A stretch of DNA of 64,000 nt from an uncultured Prevotellaceae bacterium. GTDB taxonomy: Bacteria; Bacteroidota; Bacteroidia; Bacteroidales; Muribaculaceae. Within the stretch, counting starts at the first letter, position 1. Every line of letters starts with the position of its first letter. A model generated the notes under the pieces. That model made no database searches. It was not told where the DNA came from and saw only the letters and a list, made by a program, of their open reading frames with translations. Both the position numbers and the translations under genes were made by a program. Below, piece after piece: positions 51,105 to 58,936 of the stretch. The DNA lies in contig ONQS01000002.1 of NCBI GenBank assembly GCA_900320055.1, positions 83,567 to 147,566 of the forward strand, written 5' to 3'.

Positions 51105-53600
51105 TTACTTGCCGCTGCTGATCACCGGCTTAACCATGTTGAAGTTGGCGGTTTGAGCATCGCTTGCGAGCAGCAGGTCGATCAGACTGGTGACATCCGT
51201 GATAGTGATAGCGCCATCACCATTGAGGTCGGCTGCCGCGGTATCGATATCGGTAGTATCATCCAGCAGATAATCGACGAGGGCGGTCACATCGGTGATT
51301 GACAACTGACCATCGCGGTTCACGTCGCCCATGAGGATGCTCTGGGACAAGGTCACCTCCTCGACATTGCTCCATGCGCTCTCGGTACCGTTGACATACA
51401 GCGCCTTAACCCTATAGAGGAAAGTGCCATTAGCGGTAAGGTTCTCGACCGTGTAGGACTTGTCGGTGATGCCGGTAATCAGACGGCTATCGGCGTCTCC
51501 GCTCTCGGCTGCCTTCATCATCAAGGTTGCGGCGGTAGCATCACCGGTATAAACCTCGATCTTGGCGATATCGGGCGAGTAGTTAGCGTCGGTCGATGTG
51601 ATGGTAATCTTCTGGCCAGTGCTTGCGGTAACCAACCAAGCGTAGGTCTCGCCTGCGGCAAAATTATGCCCTACTGCGGCGGTATTCGGCGTTGCCACGG
51701 TGAGGTTACCATCGCCGTCAGAGGTGCTGCCGGTAGTAATCTTCATCGTGAAGGTTGCATTGTTATATCCCTCAGGAATGGTGTAGGTGATATTGCCATC
51801 GACATTGGCACTATTGGATTTATTCCTGAAGTAGATGATTGAATTCAAACCACCGCGTGTGTTCGTGCCACCCCAGGGAGCGGACAACGTGATGTTGTAA
51901 TAACCCGATGCGCTACCCGTGAAATCGGTGCCAACCAGCGAGCCGATCAGTTGCACCTCGGGCACCAAAGGCTTGGTGCTGACTTCCAGGGTGTAACTCT
52001 CGACGTTCTCGGCAGGGGTCTGGTCGGTCCATGTTGCGGCAAACGAGGTGGAGGTGATATTGCCGGCCTCGAGCATCACGGGGTCATAAGTTACCAGAGG
52101 CACAGCCTCGGCGGTACCGTTGAGTTTGACGGTCACCGATTCGGCATCGGTGCTGGTCAATGTCACGGTAGCCTCATGAATGCCAACCGTGGAAGGATTG
52201 AAGGTCACAGTGACAGTGACGCCATTCTCGGCCTGAGTGGCGCTGATGCTGGTGGTGCTGAGCGAGAAAGCGTTATCACCGCTAGTGCTCAAAGCCACAC
52301 GGCTGGTGAGGTTAGCACCGGTAACGGTGAAGGTGGCAGTGACGGGGGTACCCACGGTAGTGCTCATCTCAAGGGTAGAGGGATTAACCGTAATCCTGGG
52401 ATTGTTCAAAGCACCTTCGGGGGGCTCGATACCGATAATCATGGCCTCGCCATAGTTGAAGACGTAGGAACCCGACTGGCCCGTAGCGCCCGTAGAGGTG
52501 GTGAAATTGTGCAGCGTGCAATAGCCATTGCTGTCGCCGCTCCATCCCCAGTTCACATAGTACTGTCCGCTGGCATTGACGCCAAACACGTTGAAGGCGT
52601 GACCCGCAGGCTGGTAACTACTGCAGTCATAGGCCAGATACTCGATGGGGCGGCCGTTGTACAGTTCGTTGAGCATCCATTGGTTCCACTGGGCATCGGT
52701 ATACTGCTGTGGACCGTTGGTGTACCCCCATCCAGATGATTGGAGTTCAGTGAGGGTGAGCAATTTGGCATCGGTGTAGCCCATGTTGTGACATCCTTCC
52801 AGAATTTCAGGATCGTTGGCACCGCTAGCGCTGGTTCCGTACATATAGTCGGGAATAGCCTGGCCAGTATAGCGCATCAGCCACGCCACGGCATTGGCCT
52901 GAGCGGTGGTGTAGGACGTGTTGGTGGGTCCGGTGTACTCGTCAATAATGTTATCCCAGTCAGCCGCACGTTCAGGCAGGGCAGCAGCCGAGACGCCACC
53001 CGAACTCGAGCCATTGATGGCTGCCACGGCGGGGAAGGTCTCGGGCCATTTCCACTTATAGTAGCACATGCTCAACGAGGTAGCGGGGCAACCGGTCAGT
53101 GTGCGCCGGCCACCACTGGTGGGGCACTGGTTATAGTAGGGAGCGCTTTGGTCCCAATTAGCCTTTACCAGTGGTGCGACCGCGGTGGCTGTAAACTTAG
53201 GGGCCTCAGTCGGTTTCAGCGTACCGGCCTTCAGACCGTCGATCTGATACTTGTACTTGTTGAGCAACCACTGCATGGCGGGCGGGATGTTATTCATGTC
53301 GAGGGCACCTTCCTCGCCATACATCAGAATCTGCGGTGCCTGGTCATCACCGGCAACGACCACATAGGATTTATCAGTATTAAAGATGTAGTAGTCCACT
53401 GCCGTAGGCTTGGCTACAGAGGCTTCGGCCTTAACGAGTTTGAGATTGGCAGCGGCGAAACCATTGAGGCGGCCAGTCTTTACTTGTTTTGATAGGAAAG
53501 CACTTGCAGCAGCCTGAGCCCGACTGACAGACACGTCGGCGGCCGACAACTGCAACGTCGCAAGCGCAACTGCGACAAGCAGGAATAAGAATTTCTTCAT
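51105..53600 (-). CDS. Secreted C10 (streptopain-type) cysteine peptidase with dockerin-like tail (2)
   Basis: An 831-residue paralogue of the preceding peptidase. Signal peptide (MKKFLFLLVAVALATLQLSA); pro-region to about 135; C10 domain with Cys171 (LTGCPATSLSMCYYKW) and His334 (PAGHAFNVFG), then YVNWGWSGDSNGYC. One Ig-like choice-of-anchor repeat, then an Fn3 domain with a long insert (about 580-700) absent from paralogue 1, then two dockerin-like loops (DVNRDGQLSITD and DLNGDGAITITD). Unlike paralogue 1, about 17 residues follow the second loop. Both genes have the same promoter, so joint expression is likely. Confidence 0.9.
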   Translation of the reverse strand: MKKFLFLLVAVALATLQLSAADVSVSRAQAAASAFLSKQVKTGRLNGFAAANLKLVKAEASVAKPTAVDYYIFNTDKSYVVVAGDDQAPQILMYGEEGALDMNNIPPAMQWLLNKYKYQIDGLKAGTLKPTEAPKFTATAVAPLVKANWDQSAPYYNQCPTSGGRRTLTGCPATSLSMCYYKWKWPETFPAVAAINGSSSGGVSAAALPERAADWDNIIDEYTGPTNTSYTTAQANAVAWLMRYTGQAIPDYMYGTSASGANDPEILEGCHNMGYTDAKLLTLTELQSSGWGYTNGPQQYTDAQWNQWMLNELYNGRPIEYLAYDCSSYQPAGHAFNVFGVNASGQYYVNWGWSGDSNGYCTLHNFTTSTGATGQSGSYVFNYGEAMIIGIEPPEGALNNPRITVNPSTLEMSTTVGTPVTATFTVTGANLTSRVALSTSGDNAFSLSTTSISATQAENGVTVTVTFNPSTVGIHEATVTLTSTDAESVTVKLNGTAEAVPLVTYDPVMLEAGNITSTSFAATWTDQTPAENVESYTLEVSTKPLVPEVQLIGSLVGTDFTGSASGYYNITLSAPWGGTNTRGGLNSIIYFRNKSNSANVDGNITYTIPEGYNNATFTMKITTGSTSDGDGNLTVATPNTAAVGHNFAAGETYAWLVTASTGQKITITSTDANYSPDIAKIEVYTGDATAATLMMKAAESGDADSRLITGITDKSYTVENLTANGTFLYRVKALYVNGTESAWSNVEEVTLSQSILMGDVNRDGQLSITDVTALVDYLLDDTTDIDTAAADLNGDGAITITDVTSLIDLLLASDAQTANFNMVKPVISSGK

Positions 53601-53669
53601 AATCTTGATGGTATTAATTAATATTAAAAAAAATTACTGTTTATGCCTTGTAAGATTCTAAAGCCGACG

Positions 53670-53701
53670 CAAAGATAATAGTACGTTAGGGAAAAACCAA
53701 A
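53670..53701 (-). promoter_or_regulatory. Promoter of C10 peptidase gene 2
   Basis: Minus strand TTTG (53698-53701), 20 bases, TATCTTTG (53670-53677). Identical -7 box and spacing to the promoters at 50836 and 14970. Confidence 0.8.
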
Positions 53702-53867
53702 TTTTTGTTTGAATTTATCACTAAAATCATAAAAATAATTAGAAGCCTCAACGCTTTCATCCTTTCTGCAAGAGTCTGTTTCACTTGATAAAGAACGTCG
53801 TTCACTTAACAATTCAGCCGCATTATAAAAATTAGTTAATTCCTACCGAACAATGCTCAGATTTGAG

Positions 53868-53875
53868 TAAATTTG
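53868..53875 (+). promoter_or_regulatory. -7 box of the CDF transporter operon
   Basis: TAAATTTG, 21 bases before the ATG at 53897. It overlaps the start of the longer frame (53873), so that start is unlikely. Confidence 0.5.
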
Positions 53876-53896
53876 CCGCCACAGACGCTATCAACG

Positions 53897-54847
53897 ATGA
53901 ACAACGAGCAGCAAATCAACCATAACCGTGAGGAAAAGCGATGCACCGTCGTGGGCATGACCTGCGACGTGTGCCTCTCTGCGCTGAAGATCGGCACAGG
54001 CATCGTGGGGCACTCCAGCGCCATTCTGGCCGACGGCATTCACTCGATCAGCGACACAGTCACCGATGCACTGGTCTATACGATGGTCAGGCTGTCGGGC
54101 AAGGGTCCCGACCAGCGCTATCGCTATGGCCGAGGCAAGTATGAGACGCTCGCCGCTTTCCTGATCAGCATCATCCTGGTGGTAGTGGCTCTGGGCCTGA
54201 TGATTGAAGGCGCCAGAGACGTGTGGGAAGCCATCAACGGTGGCTCGCTCGAGCGCCCACACGATATCGCTCTGGCTGTCGGCATCATCGCCGTCGTGGT
54301 CAAGGAAGGGCTGTACCACTATACTCGACTGAAAGGGCGCAAAACCGGCAGCAGCGCACTCAAGGCCTATGCCTGGCATCACCGCGCCGACGCGCTCTCG
54401 ACAGCAGCGACCCTGCTGGGTGTTGCCGGTGCCATGTTTCTGGGCGAGCCGTGGCGCGTGCTCGACCCGCTGGCGGCTATTGCCGTGAGTGTGCTCATCC
54501 TGGTACTGGCCTATCGCATGGGTAAGCCCGCGGTCGAGGAACTGCTCGAAGTATCGCTGCCAACCGACGAGCAGAATCGCATCGCCGCCATCGTGACGGC
54601 CACGCCGGGCGTCAAAGCGTTTCACAACCTGCGCACCCGCCGCAACGGCAGCCTGCGCGTGGTGGACATACACATCAAGATGGATGGCGAGATGAGCGTC
54701 GCTCAATCCCACGACATCACCCGTGAGATCGAGCGCCAACTCAATGAAGCCTTGGGCGAAGTGATGACCAACATCCACGTTGAGCCCTATCACGGTCACA
54801 ACCACTGTGAGAAAGTCGGCAATAACACAACAATCGAATCGAAATGA
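53897..54847 (+). CDS. Cation diffusion facilitator (CDF) metal exporter
   Basis: A 316-residue membrane protein. Six hydrophobic helices with the metal sites HSSAILADGIHSISDTVTD (helix II) and YAWHHRADALSTAATLLG (helix V: HxxxD, the Zn-type His rather than an Asp/Asn start of Mn-type), then a cytoplasmic C-terminal ferredoxin-like domain (HNLRTRRNGSLRVVDIHIKMDGEMSVAQSHDI). The His-rich tail HGHNH may also bind metal. Zn/Co/Fe-type export is likely. Overlaps the ABC ATPase gene by four bases. Confidence 0.92.
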   Translation: MNNEQQINHNREEKRCTVVGMTCDVCLSALKIGTGIVGHSSAILADGIHSISDTVTDALVYTMVRLSGKGPDQRYRYGRGKYETLAAFLISIILVVVALGLMIEGARDVWEAINGGSLERPHDIALAVGIIAVVVKEGLYHYTRLKGRKTGSSALKAYAWHHRADALSTAATLLGVAGAMFLGEPWRVLDPLAAIAVSVLILVLAYRMGKPAVEELLEVSLPTDEQNRIAAIVTATPGVKAFHNLRTRRNGSLRVVDIHIKMDGEMSVAQSHDITREIERQLNEALGEVMTNIHVEPYHGHNHCEKVGNNTTIESK

Positions 54848-55488
54848 AACAAATAGCACTCAACAACACCCTACCCCGCGTGTTTGCCGGTCACCACGGC
54901 ATCCACAGCGACGTGTGGCTGCAAGACATCGGTCTGGAACGCGGCAAGCGCTATCTGATCAGCGCCGAGAGCGGCACCGGCAAGTCGTCGATGTGCAGTT
55001 ACATCTATGGATATCGCCAGGACTACAGCGGCGCTATCACCTTCGACGGCCAGGACATCCGCTCACTCACCATCGACCAGTGGTGTGAAGTGCGCCAGCG
55101 CCACATCGCCTATCTGCCACAAGACATGCGCCTGTTTGGCGAACTCACGGCGATGGAGAATGTGGAACTGAAAAACCGCCTCACGCAATTCAAGTCGGCC
55201 AGCGAGATTGGCCACCTGTTTGAGGCGCTGGGCATCGCCGACAAGCAGAACAGCCTGGCGTCTAAATTGTCGATCGGCCAGCAACAGCGCGTGGCCATCA
55301 TCCGCACCCTGTGCCAGCCGTGTGACTTCATCCTGCTCGACGAGCCGGTAAGCCACCTCGATGAGGAGAACAACCGCACAGTCGCCGAGATCATCGTCAA
55401 AGAGGCCGAGCGACAGGGGGCTGGCATCATCGCCACCTCGGTGGGCAACCACCTGAGGATGGAAGTGGATCAAGTCTTCAACCTCTAG
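54844..55488 (+). CDS. ABC transporter ATP-binding protein
   Basis: A 214-residue ATPase of the LolD/MacB class. Walker A is SAESGTGKSS, with the conserved first Gly-Pro replaced; YLPQDMRLFGELTAMENV is the Q-loop region, LSIGQQQRVAIIRTL the signature (LSIGQ, not LSGGQ), FILLDEPVSHLDE Walker B and D-loop. The switch His is replaced (ATSVGNHL), as in divergent members. Translationally coupled to the CDF gene (ATGA overlap) and upstream of the permease gene by 73 bases. Substrate unknown. Confidence 0.88.
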   Translation: MKQIALNNTLPRVFAGHHGIHSDVWLQDIGLERGKRYLISAESGTGKSSMCSYIYGYRQDYSGAITFDGQDIRSLTIDQWCEVRQRHIAYLPQDMRLFGELTAMENVELKNRLTQFKSASEIGHLFEALGIADKQNSLASKLSIGQQQRVAIIRTLCQPCDFILLDEPVSHLDEENNRTVAEIIVKEAERQGAGIIATSVGNHLRMEVDQVFNL

Positions 55489-55561
55489 CCCCTATAGCCG
55501 GAGGCCATCAATCCGCAGGGCTGAGTCTTGCCCCCCCTTAACAAATGACAAAAAGAATATA

Positions 55562-56758
55562 ATGAAAGATATCATCTGGAAACTGCTACGGCAACACATC
55601 AGCAAGAGCCAACTCATCGGCTTTGCGATTGCCAATCTCATAGGGCTCACCATCGTCCTGCTCGCGGTGCAGTTCTACCGCGATGTGCGACCCATATTCA
55701 ACGACGAGGAGAGTTTCATCAGCAAGGATTACCTCATCATCACACGCGCCGTGACGGGTGCCGGTGCGATGATGGGCAACAACGGCGAGTTCAGCGATAA
55801 CGACATCAGCGACCTCGAGCAGCAACACTGGTGCCGACAGGTGGGCCGGTTCCTGAACAGTGACTTCGCCATCGACGCACAGTTGGGCGTGGGCAGTGGC
55901 CATGCCATGCACACGCAGTTCTTCTTCGAAGCCATCCCCGACGAGTTTATCGACATCGACCCCAATGCGTGGGGTTTCTCGCTGGACAAGCCCGAAGTGC
56001 CCGTGGTCATCTCCCGCGACTACCTGTCGCTCTACAACTTCGGGTTTGCCGCCACACAGGGCATGCCACGCATCAGCGAGGGTCAAGCCGAGATGCTGCC
56101 GCTGGAGTTCACCTTGAGCGGCAACGGCAAGCGGCAGGTGATGCCTGGACGTATCGTCGGTTTCTCTAACCGTCTGAATACCGTCATCGTGCCACAAGAG
56201 TTCATGGAGTGGGCCAACGGCTACTTCGGCACCGGCAATGAGCAGCACCCGCAACGGCTCATCGTGGAGGTGAACAGCCCTGGCGACGTCAAGATCGAGC
56301 AGTACATGGAAGATCACCACTACGAGGTGGCCGGCGACAAGATGTCATCGAGCAAGGCCAATTACTTCCTCACGGTCATCAGTGGCATTGTCATTGCGGT
56401 GGGTATCATCATCAGCCTGCTCTCCTTCTTTGTGCTCATGCTGAGCATCTACCTGCTGCTGCAGAAGAACACCCGCAAACTGCAAGACCTCTTGCTGCTG
56501 GGCTACTCGCCCAACCAGGTCTCGCGGCACTACATCCTGCTGGTTTTGGGTCTGAATGCCGCAGTGCTCGTTCTCGCCATCGTGCTGATGATGCTGGGGC
56601 GCGTGGCCTATATGGACATGATCCACGCCTTCGGCATCAGTGGCTCGAGTGTGTGGGTAGCCATCCTGGTTGGCATCGTGATCATGGGTGCCATCACCGC
56701 CGGCAACATCCACGCCATCCGTCAGAAGGTCAACTCGCTCTGGCTCCACGAGAAGTAG
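55562..56758 (+). CDS. ABC transporter permease with one FtsX domain
   Basis: A 398-residue inner-membrane protein. One N-terminal helix (about 18-38), a large periplasmic part (about 40-265; a MacB-PCD-like region with FTLSGNGKRQVMPGRIVGFSN), then three helices (270-305, 325-350, 365-385) with the FtsX-style layout. It has the size of a half-permease and would work as a dimer with the preceding ATPase. Likely an exporter or mechanotransmitting complex rather than an importer; the substrate is unknown. Confidence 0.85.
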   Translation: MKDIIWKLLRQHISKSQLIGFAIANLIGLTIVLLAVQFYRDVRPIFNDEESFISKDYLIITRAVTGAGAMMGNNGEFSDNDISDLEQQHWCRQVGRFLNSDFAIDAQLGVGSGHAMHTQFFFEAIPDEFIDIDPNAWGFSLDKPEVPVVISRDYLSLYNFGFAATQGMPRISEGQAEMLPLEFTLSGNGKRQVMPGRIVGFSNRLNTVIVPQEFMEWANGYFGTGNEQHPQRLIVEVNSPGDVKIEQYMEDHHYEVAGDKMSSSKANYFLTVISGIVIAVGIIISLLSFFVLMLSIYLLLQKNTRKLQDLLLLGYSPNQVSRHYILLVLGLNAAVLVLAIVLMMLGRVAYMDMIHAFGISGSSVWVAILVGIVIMGAITAGNIHAIRQKVNSLWLHEK

Positions 56759-56824
56759 AGCCGAAGCCTCATCGCGGCCTTTACATCACTGCCGGGTGTG
56801 TCATCATTGCGACTCGGTAATATA

Positions 56825-56934
56825 ACCGTGCTATCGCACGGGAAATCATTCAAATTAATTTAATATTATCATTAATATAAATCAATTATTATTTTTAATT
56901 TAAATACTGGATATATTTCCCGCCCATAGGGCGG
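56825..56934. repeat. Hairpin element, copy 2 of a possible intergenic repeat family
   Basis: ACCGTGC, loop TATC, GCACGGGAAAT, about 70 AT-rich bases, then ATTTCCCGCCC and the terminator hairpin. The order of conserved blocks equals that at 3556-3620, though the interior differs in length and sequence. Lies in the 3' region of the ABC permease gene. Confidence 0.45.
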
Positions 56935-56942
56935 TTTTTTTT
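56920..56942 (+). terminator. Terminator of the CDF-ABC operon
   Basis: CCGCCC, loop ATA, GGGCGG, followed by eight Ts: a canonical intrinsic terminator. Confidence 0.85.
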
Positions 56943-57194
56943 GCAGCATTTGAATGATAACACACTCAGCAGTCGTTATCAGGCAGCGGCACGACTGGTG
57001 TGCCAGACGGTAGCCAGCGCCCATTGGCCAGAGGATTGGCAGTAGGCGCCATAGACGCCACTTCTTTAGTTTTTTTAAACCTTGGAGTGTATAAGTTGGG
57101 AGGAAAAAATTTGTCTAGTCGAGGGGAAAGCAGTAATTTTGGGGGTAAATTAACCTTTAAACATAAAATAACTACTAAAACTTCTGATTATCAA
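56943..57194. other. Intergenic region upstream of the histidine operon
   Basis: With 56759-56942 this makes a 436-base gap between genes. No gene is supported here. It holds GC-rich DNA (about 56975-57060, including CCAG/CTGG words that could fold) and then an AT-rich leader with the ftcD promoter. The long frame extension of ftcD to 57000 shows no family similarity. Confidence 0.6.
57110..57141 (+). promoter_or_regulatory. Promoter of the histidine-degradation operon
   Basis: TTTG (57110-57113), 20 bases, TAATTTTG (57134-57141): exact consensus. Start codon of ftcD-fchA is 53 bases downstream. No operator was recognised. Confidence 0.8.
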
Positions 57195-58904
57195 ATGAGT
57201 ATGGAGAAGAAAATCGTGGAATGCGTGCCTAACTTCAGTGAGGGACGCAATATGGCCATTATTAAGCAAATTACCGATGAGATCGAACGTGTCAAGGGCG
57301 TGAAACTGCTCGACGTGGACCCAGGCGAGGCTACCAATCGCACAGTGGTGACCTTTGTGGGTGAGCCCGACGCAGTGCTCGAGGCTGCCTTCCAGGCTGT
57401 CGGCAAGGCCGGTCAACTCATCGACATGCGTAACCACCACGGTGCACACCCGCGCATGGGTGCCACCGATGTATGCCCGCTGATTCCCGTGGCCGGCATC
57501 ACCCTTGAGGAGTGTGCCGAACTGGCCCACAAACTGGCCGAGCGCATTGCCCGCGAACACAATATCCCCTGCTACTGCTATGAGGCCGCTGCCATGAAGC
57601 CCGGTCGTCAGAACCTGGCCGTGTGCCGCGCTGGCGAGTATGAGGCTCTGCCCGAGAAGATGGGTAACCCCGAGAAGGGTCCCGACTTCGGCGACCGCCC
57701 CTTTGACGAGGGCGTGGCCCGTACGGGCTGCACCGCAGTAGGTGCCCGCGACTTCCTCATCGCTGTGAACTACAACCTGAACACCACCTCGACCCGTAGG
57801 GCCAATGCCATCGCATTTGACGTGCGCGAGAAGGGCCGCCCCGTGCGCGAGGGCAATCCCATCACCGGCAAGATCGTTAAGGACGAGAATGGCAACAACG
57901 TGATGAAGCCCGGTACCCTCAAGGGCACCAAGGCCATCGGCTGGTACATCGACGAGTACAAGATCGCTCAGGTGTCGATGAACATCACCAACATCAACGT
58001 GACGCCGCTGCACGTGGCCTTTGAAGAGGTGTGCCGTTGCGCACAGAACCGTGGCATCCGCGTCACCGGTACCGAGATCGTGGGTCTGATGCCCAAGCGC
58101 TGTCTGATCGAAGCCGGCAAGTACTTCCTGGAGAAGCAACAACGCTCGACGGGTATTCCCGAGGAGGATATCATCAACATCGCCATCCACTCGATGGGAT
58201 TGGATGACCTGAAACCCTTCGACCCCAACGAGAAGGTAATCGAGTTTATGCTCGAGGCCGACAACAATAAGGGTAACCGCCTGGTGGACCTCACCGTGAC
58301 CGGTTTTGCCGATGAGACTTCGCGCGAATCCCCCGCTCCCGGCGGTGGCTCAATCAGCGCCTATATGGGTGCCCTGGCAGCATCGCTGGGTACGATGGTA
58401 GCCAACCTGTCGAGCCACAAGCCCGGTTGGGACGACCGCTGGAACGAGTTCAGCGTGTGGGCCGACAAGGGCCAGGCCATCAAGGTCGAGTTGCTCCACC
58501 TCGTGGATGAGGACACCGACGCCTTCAACCGCATCATGGCTGCCTTCGGCATGCCCAAGAAGACCGATGAGGACAAGGCTGCCCGCACGGCTGCCATCCA
58601 GGACGCTACCCTGTATGCCACCCAGGTGCCCCTGCGCACGATGAAGGCCTCGTTCAAGGCATTTGAGATCTGCCGCGCTATGGTCGAGACGGGTAACCCC
58701 AACAGCGTGACTGACGCTGGTGTTGGCGCCCTGGCCGCTCGTGCCGCCGTCATCGGTGCCGGCATGAACGTGAAGATCAACGCCCAGAGCCTGACCGACC
58801 GTTCGGTAGCCGAGAAACTCATCGCCGAGGCCAACGAACTCGTTGCCAAGGCCAATGCCGAGGAGGCTGCCATCACCGCTATGGTAGAGGAGAAAATCAA
58901 GTAA
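57195..58904 (+). CDS. ftcD: Bifunctional glutamate formimidoyltransferase / formimidoyl-THF cyclodeaminase
   Basis: A 569-residue fusion, the order known from mammalian FTCD. Residues 1-330: formimidoyltransferase (KIVECVPNFSEGRN, HHGAHPRMGATDVCPL, GARDFLIAVNYNLNT), moving formimino from formiminoglutamate to THF. Residues about 365-569: cyclodeaminase (FADETSRESPAPGGGSISAY, LSSHKPGWDDRW), releasing ammonia to give methenyl-THF. A fusion lets the polyglutamate folate be channelled. Start is 57195 (or Met at 57201). First gene of the hut operon; it converts the last nitrogen of histidine to one-carbon folate and glutamate. Confidence 0.95.
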   Translation: MSMEKKIVECVPNFSEGRNMAIIKQITDEIERVKGVKLLDVDPGEATNRTVVTFVGEPDAVLEAAFQAVGKAGQLIDMRNHHGAHPRMGATDVCPLIPVAGITLEECAELAHKLAERIAREHNIPCYCYEAAAMKPGRQNLAVCRAGEYEALPEKMGNPEKGPDFGDRPFDEGVARTGCTAVGARDFLIAVNYNLNTTSTRRANAIAFDVREKGRPVREGNPITGKIVKDENGNNVMKPGTLKGTKAIGWYIDEYKIAQVSMNITNINVTPLHVAFEEVCRCAQNRGIRVTGTEIVGLMPKRCLIEAGKYFLEKQQRSTGIPEEDIINIAIHSMGLDDLKPFDPNEKVIEFMLEADNNKGNRLVDLTVTGFADETSRESPAPGGGSISAYMGALAASLGTMVANLSSHKPGWDDRWNEFSVWADKGQAIKVELLHLVDEDTDAFNRIMAAFGMPKKTDEDKAARTAAIQDATLYATQVPLRTMKASFKAFEICRAMVETGNPNSVTDAGVGALAARAAVIGAGMNVKINAQSLTDRSVAEKLIAEANELVAKANAEEAAITAMVEEKIK

Positions 58905-58936
58905 AGATGACAAGAAGAGACTAAAACCATAAGAAT

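Noticed and set aside
57000-57194. N-terminal extension of FtcD by 65 residues
   Set aside because: It crosses an exact promoter and lacks family similarity; FtcD starts near MEKKIVECVPNFSEG.
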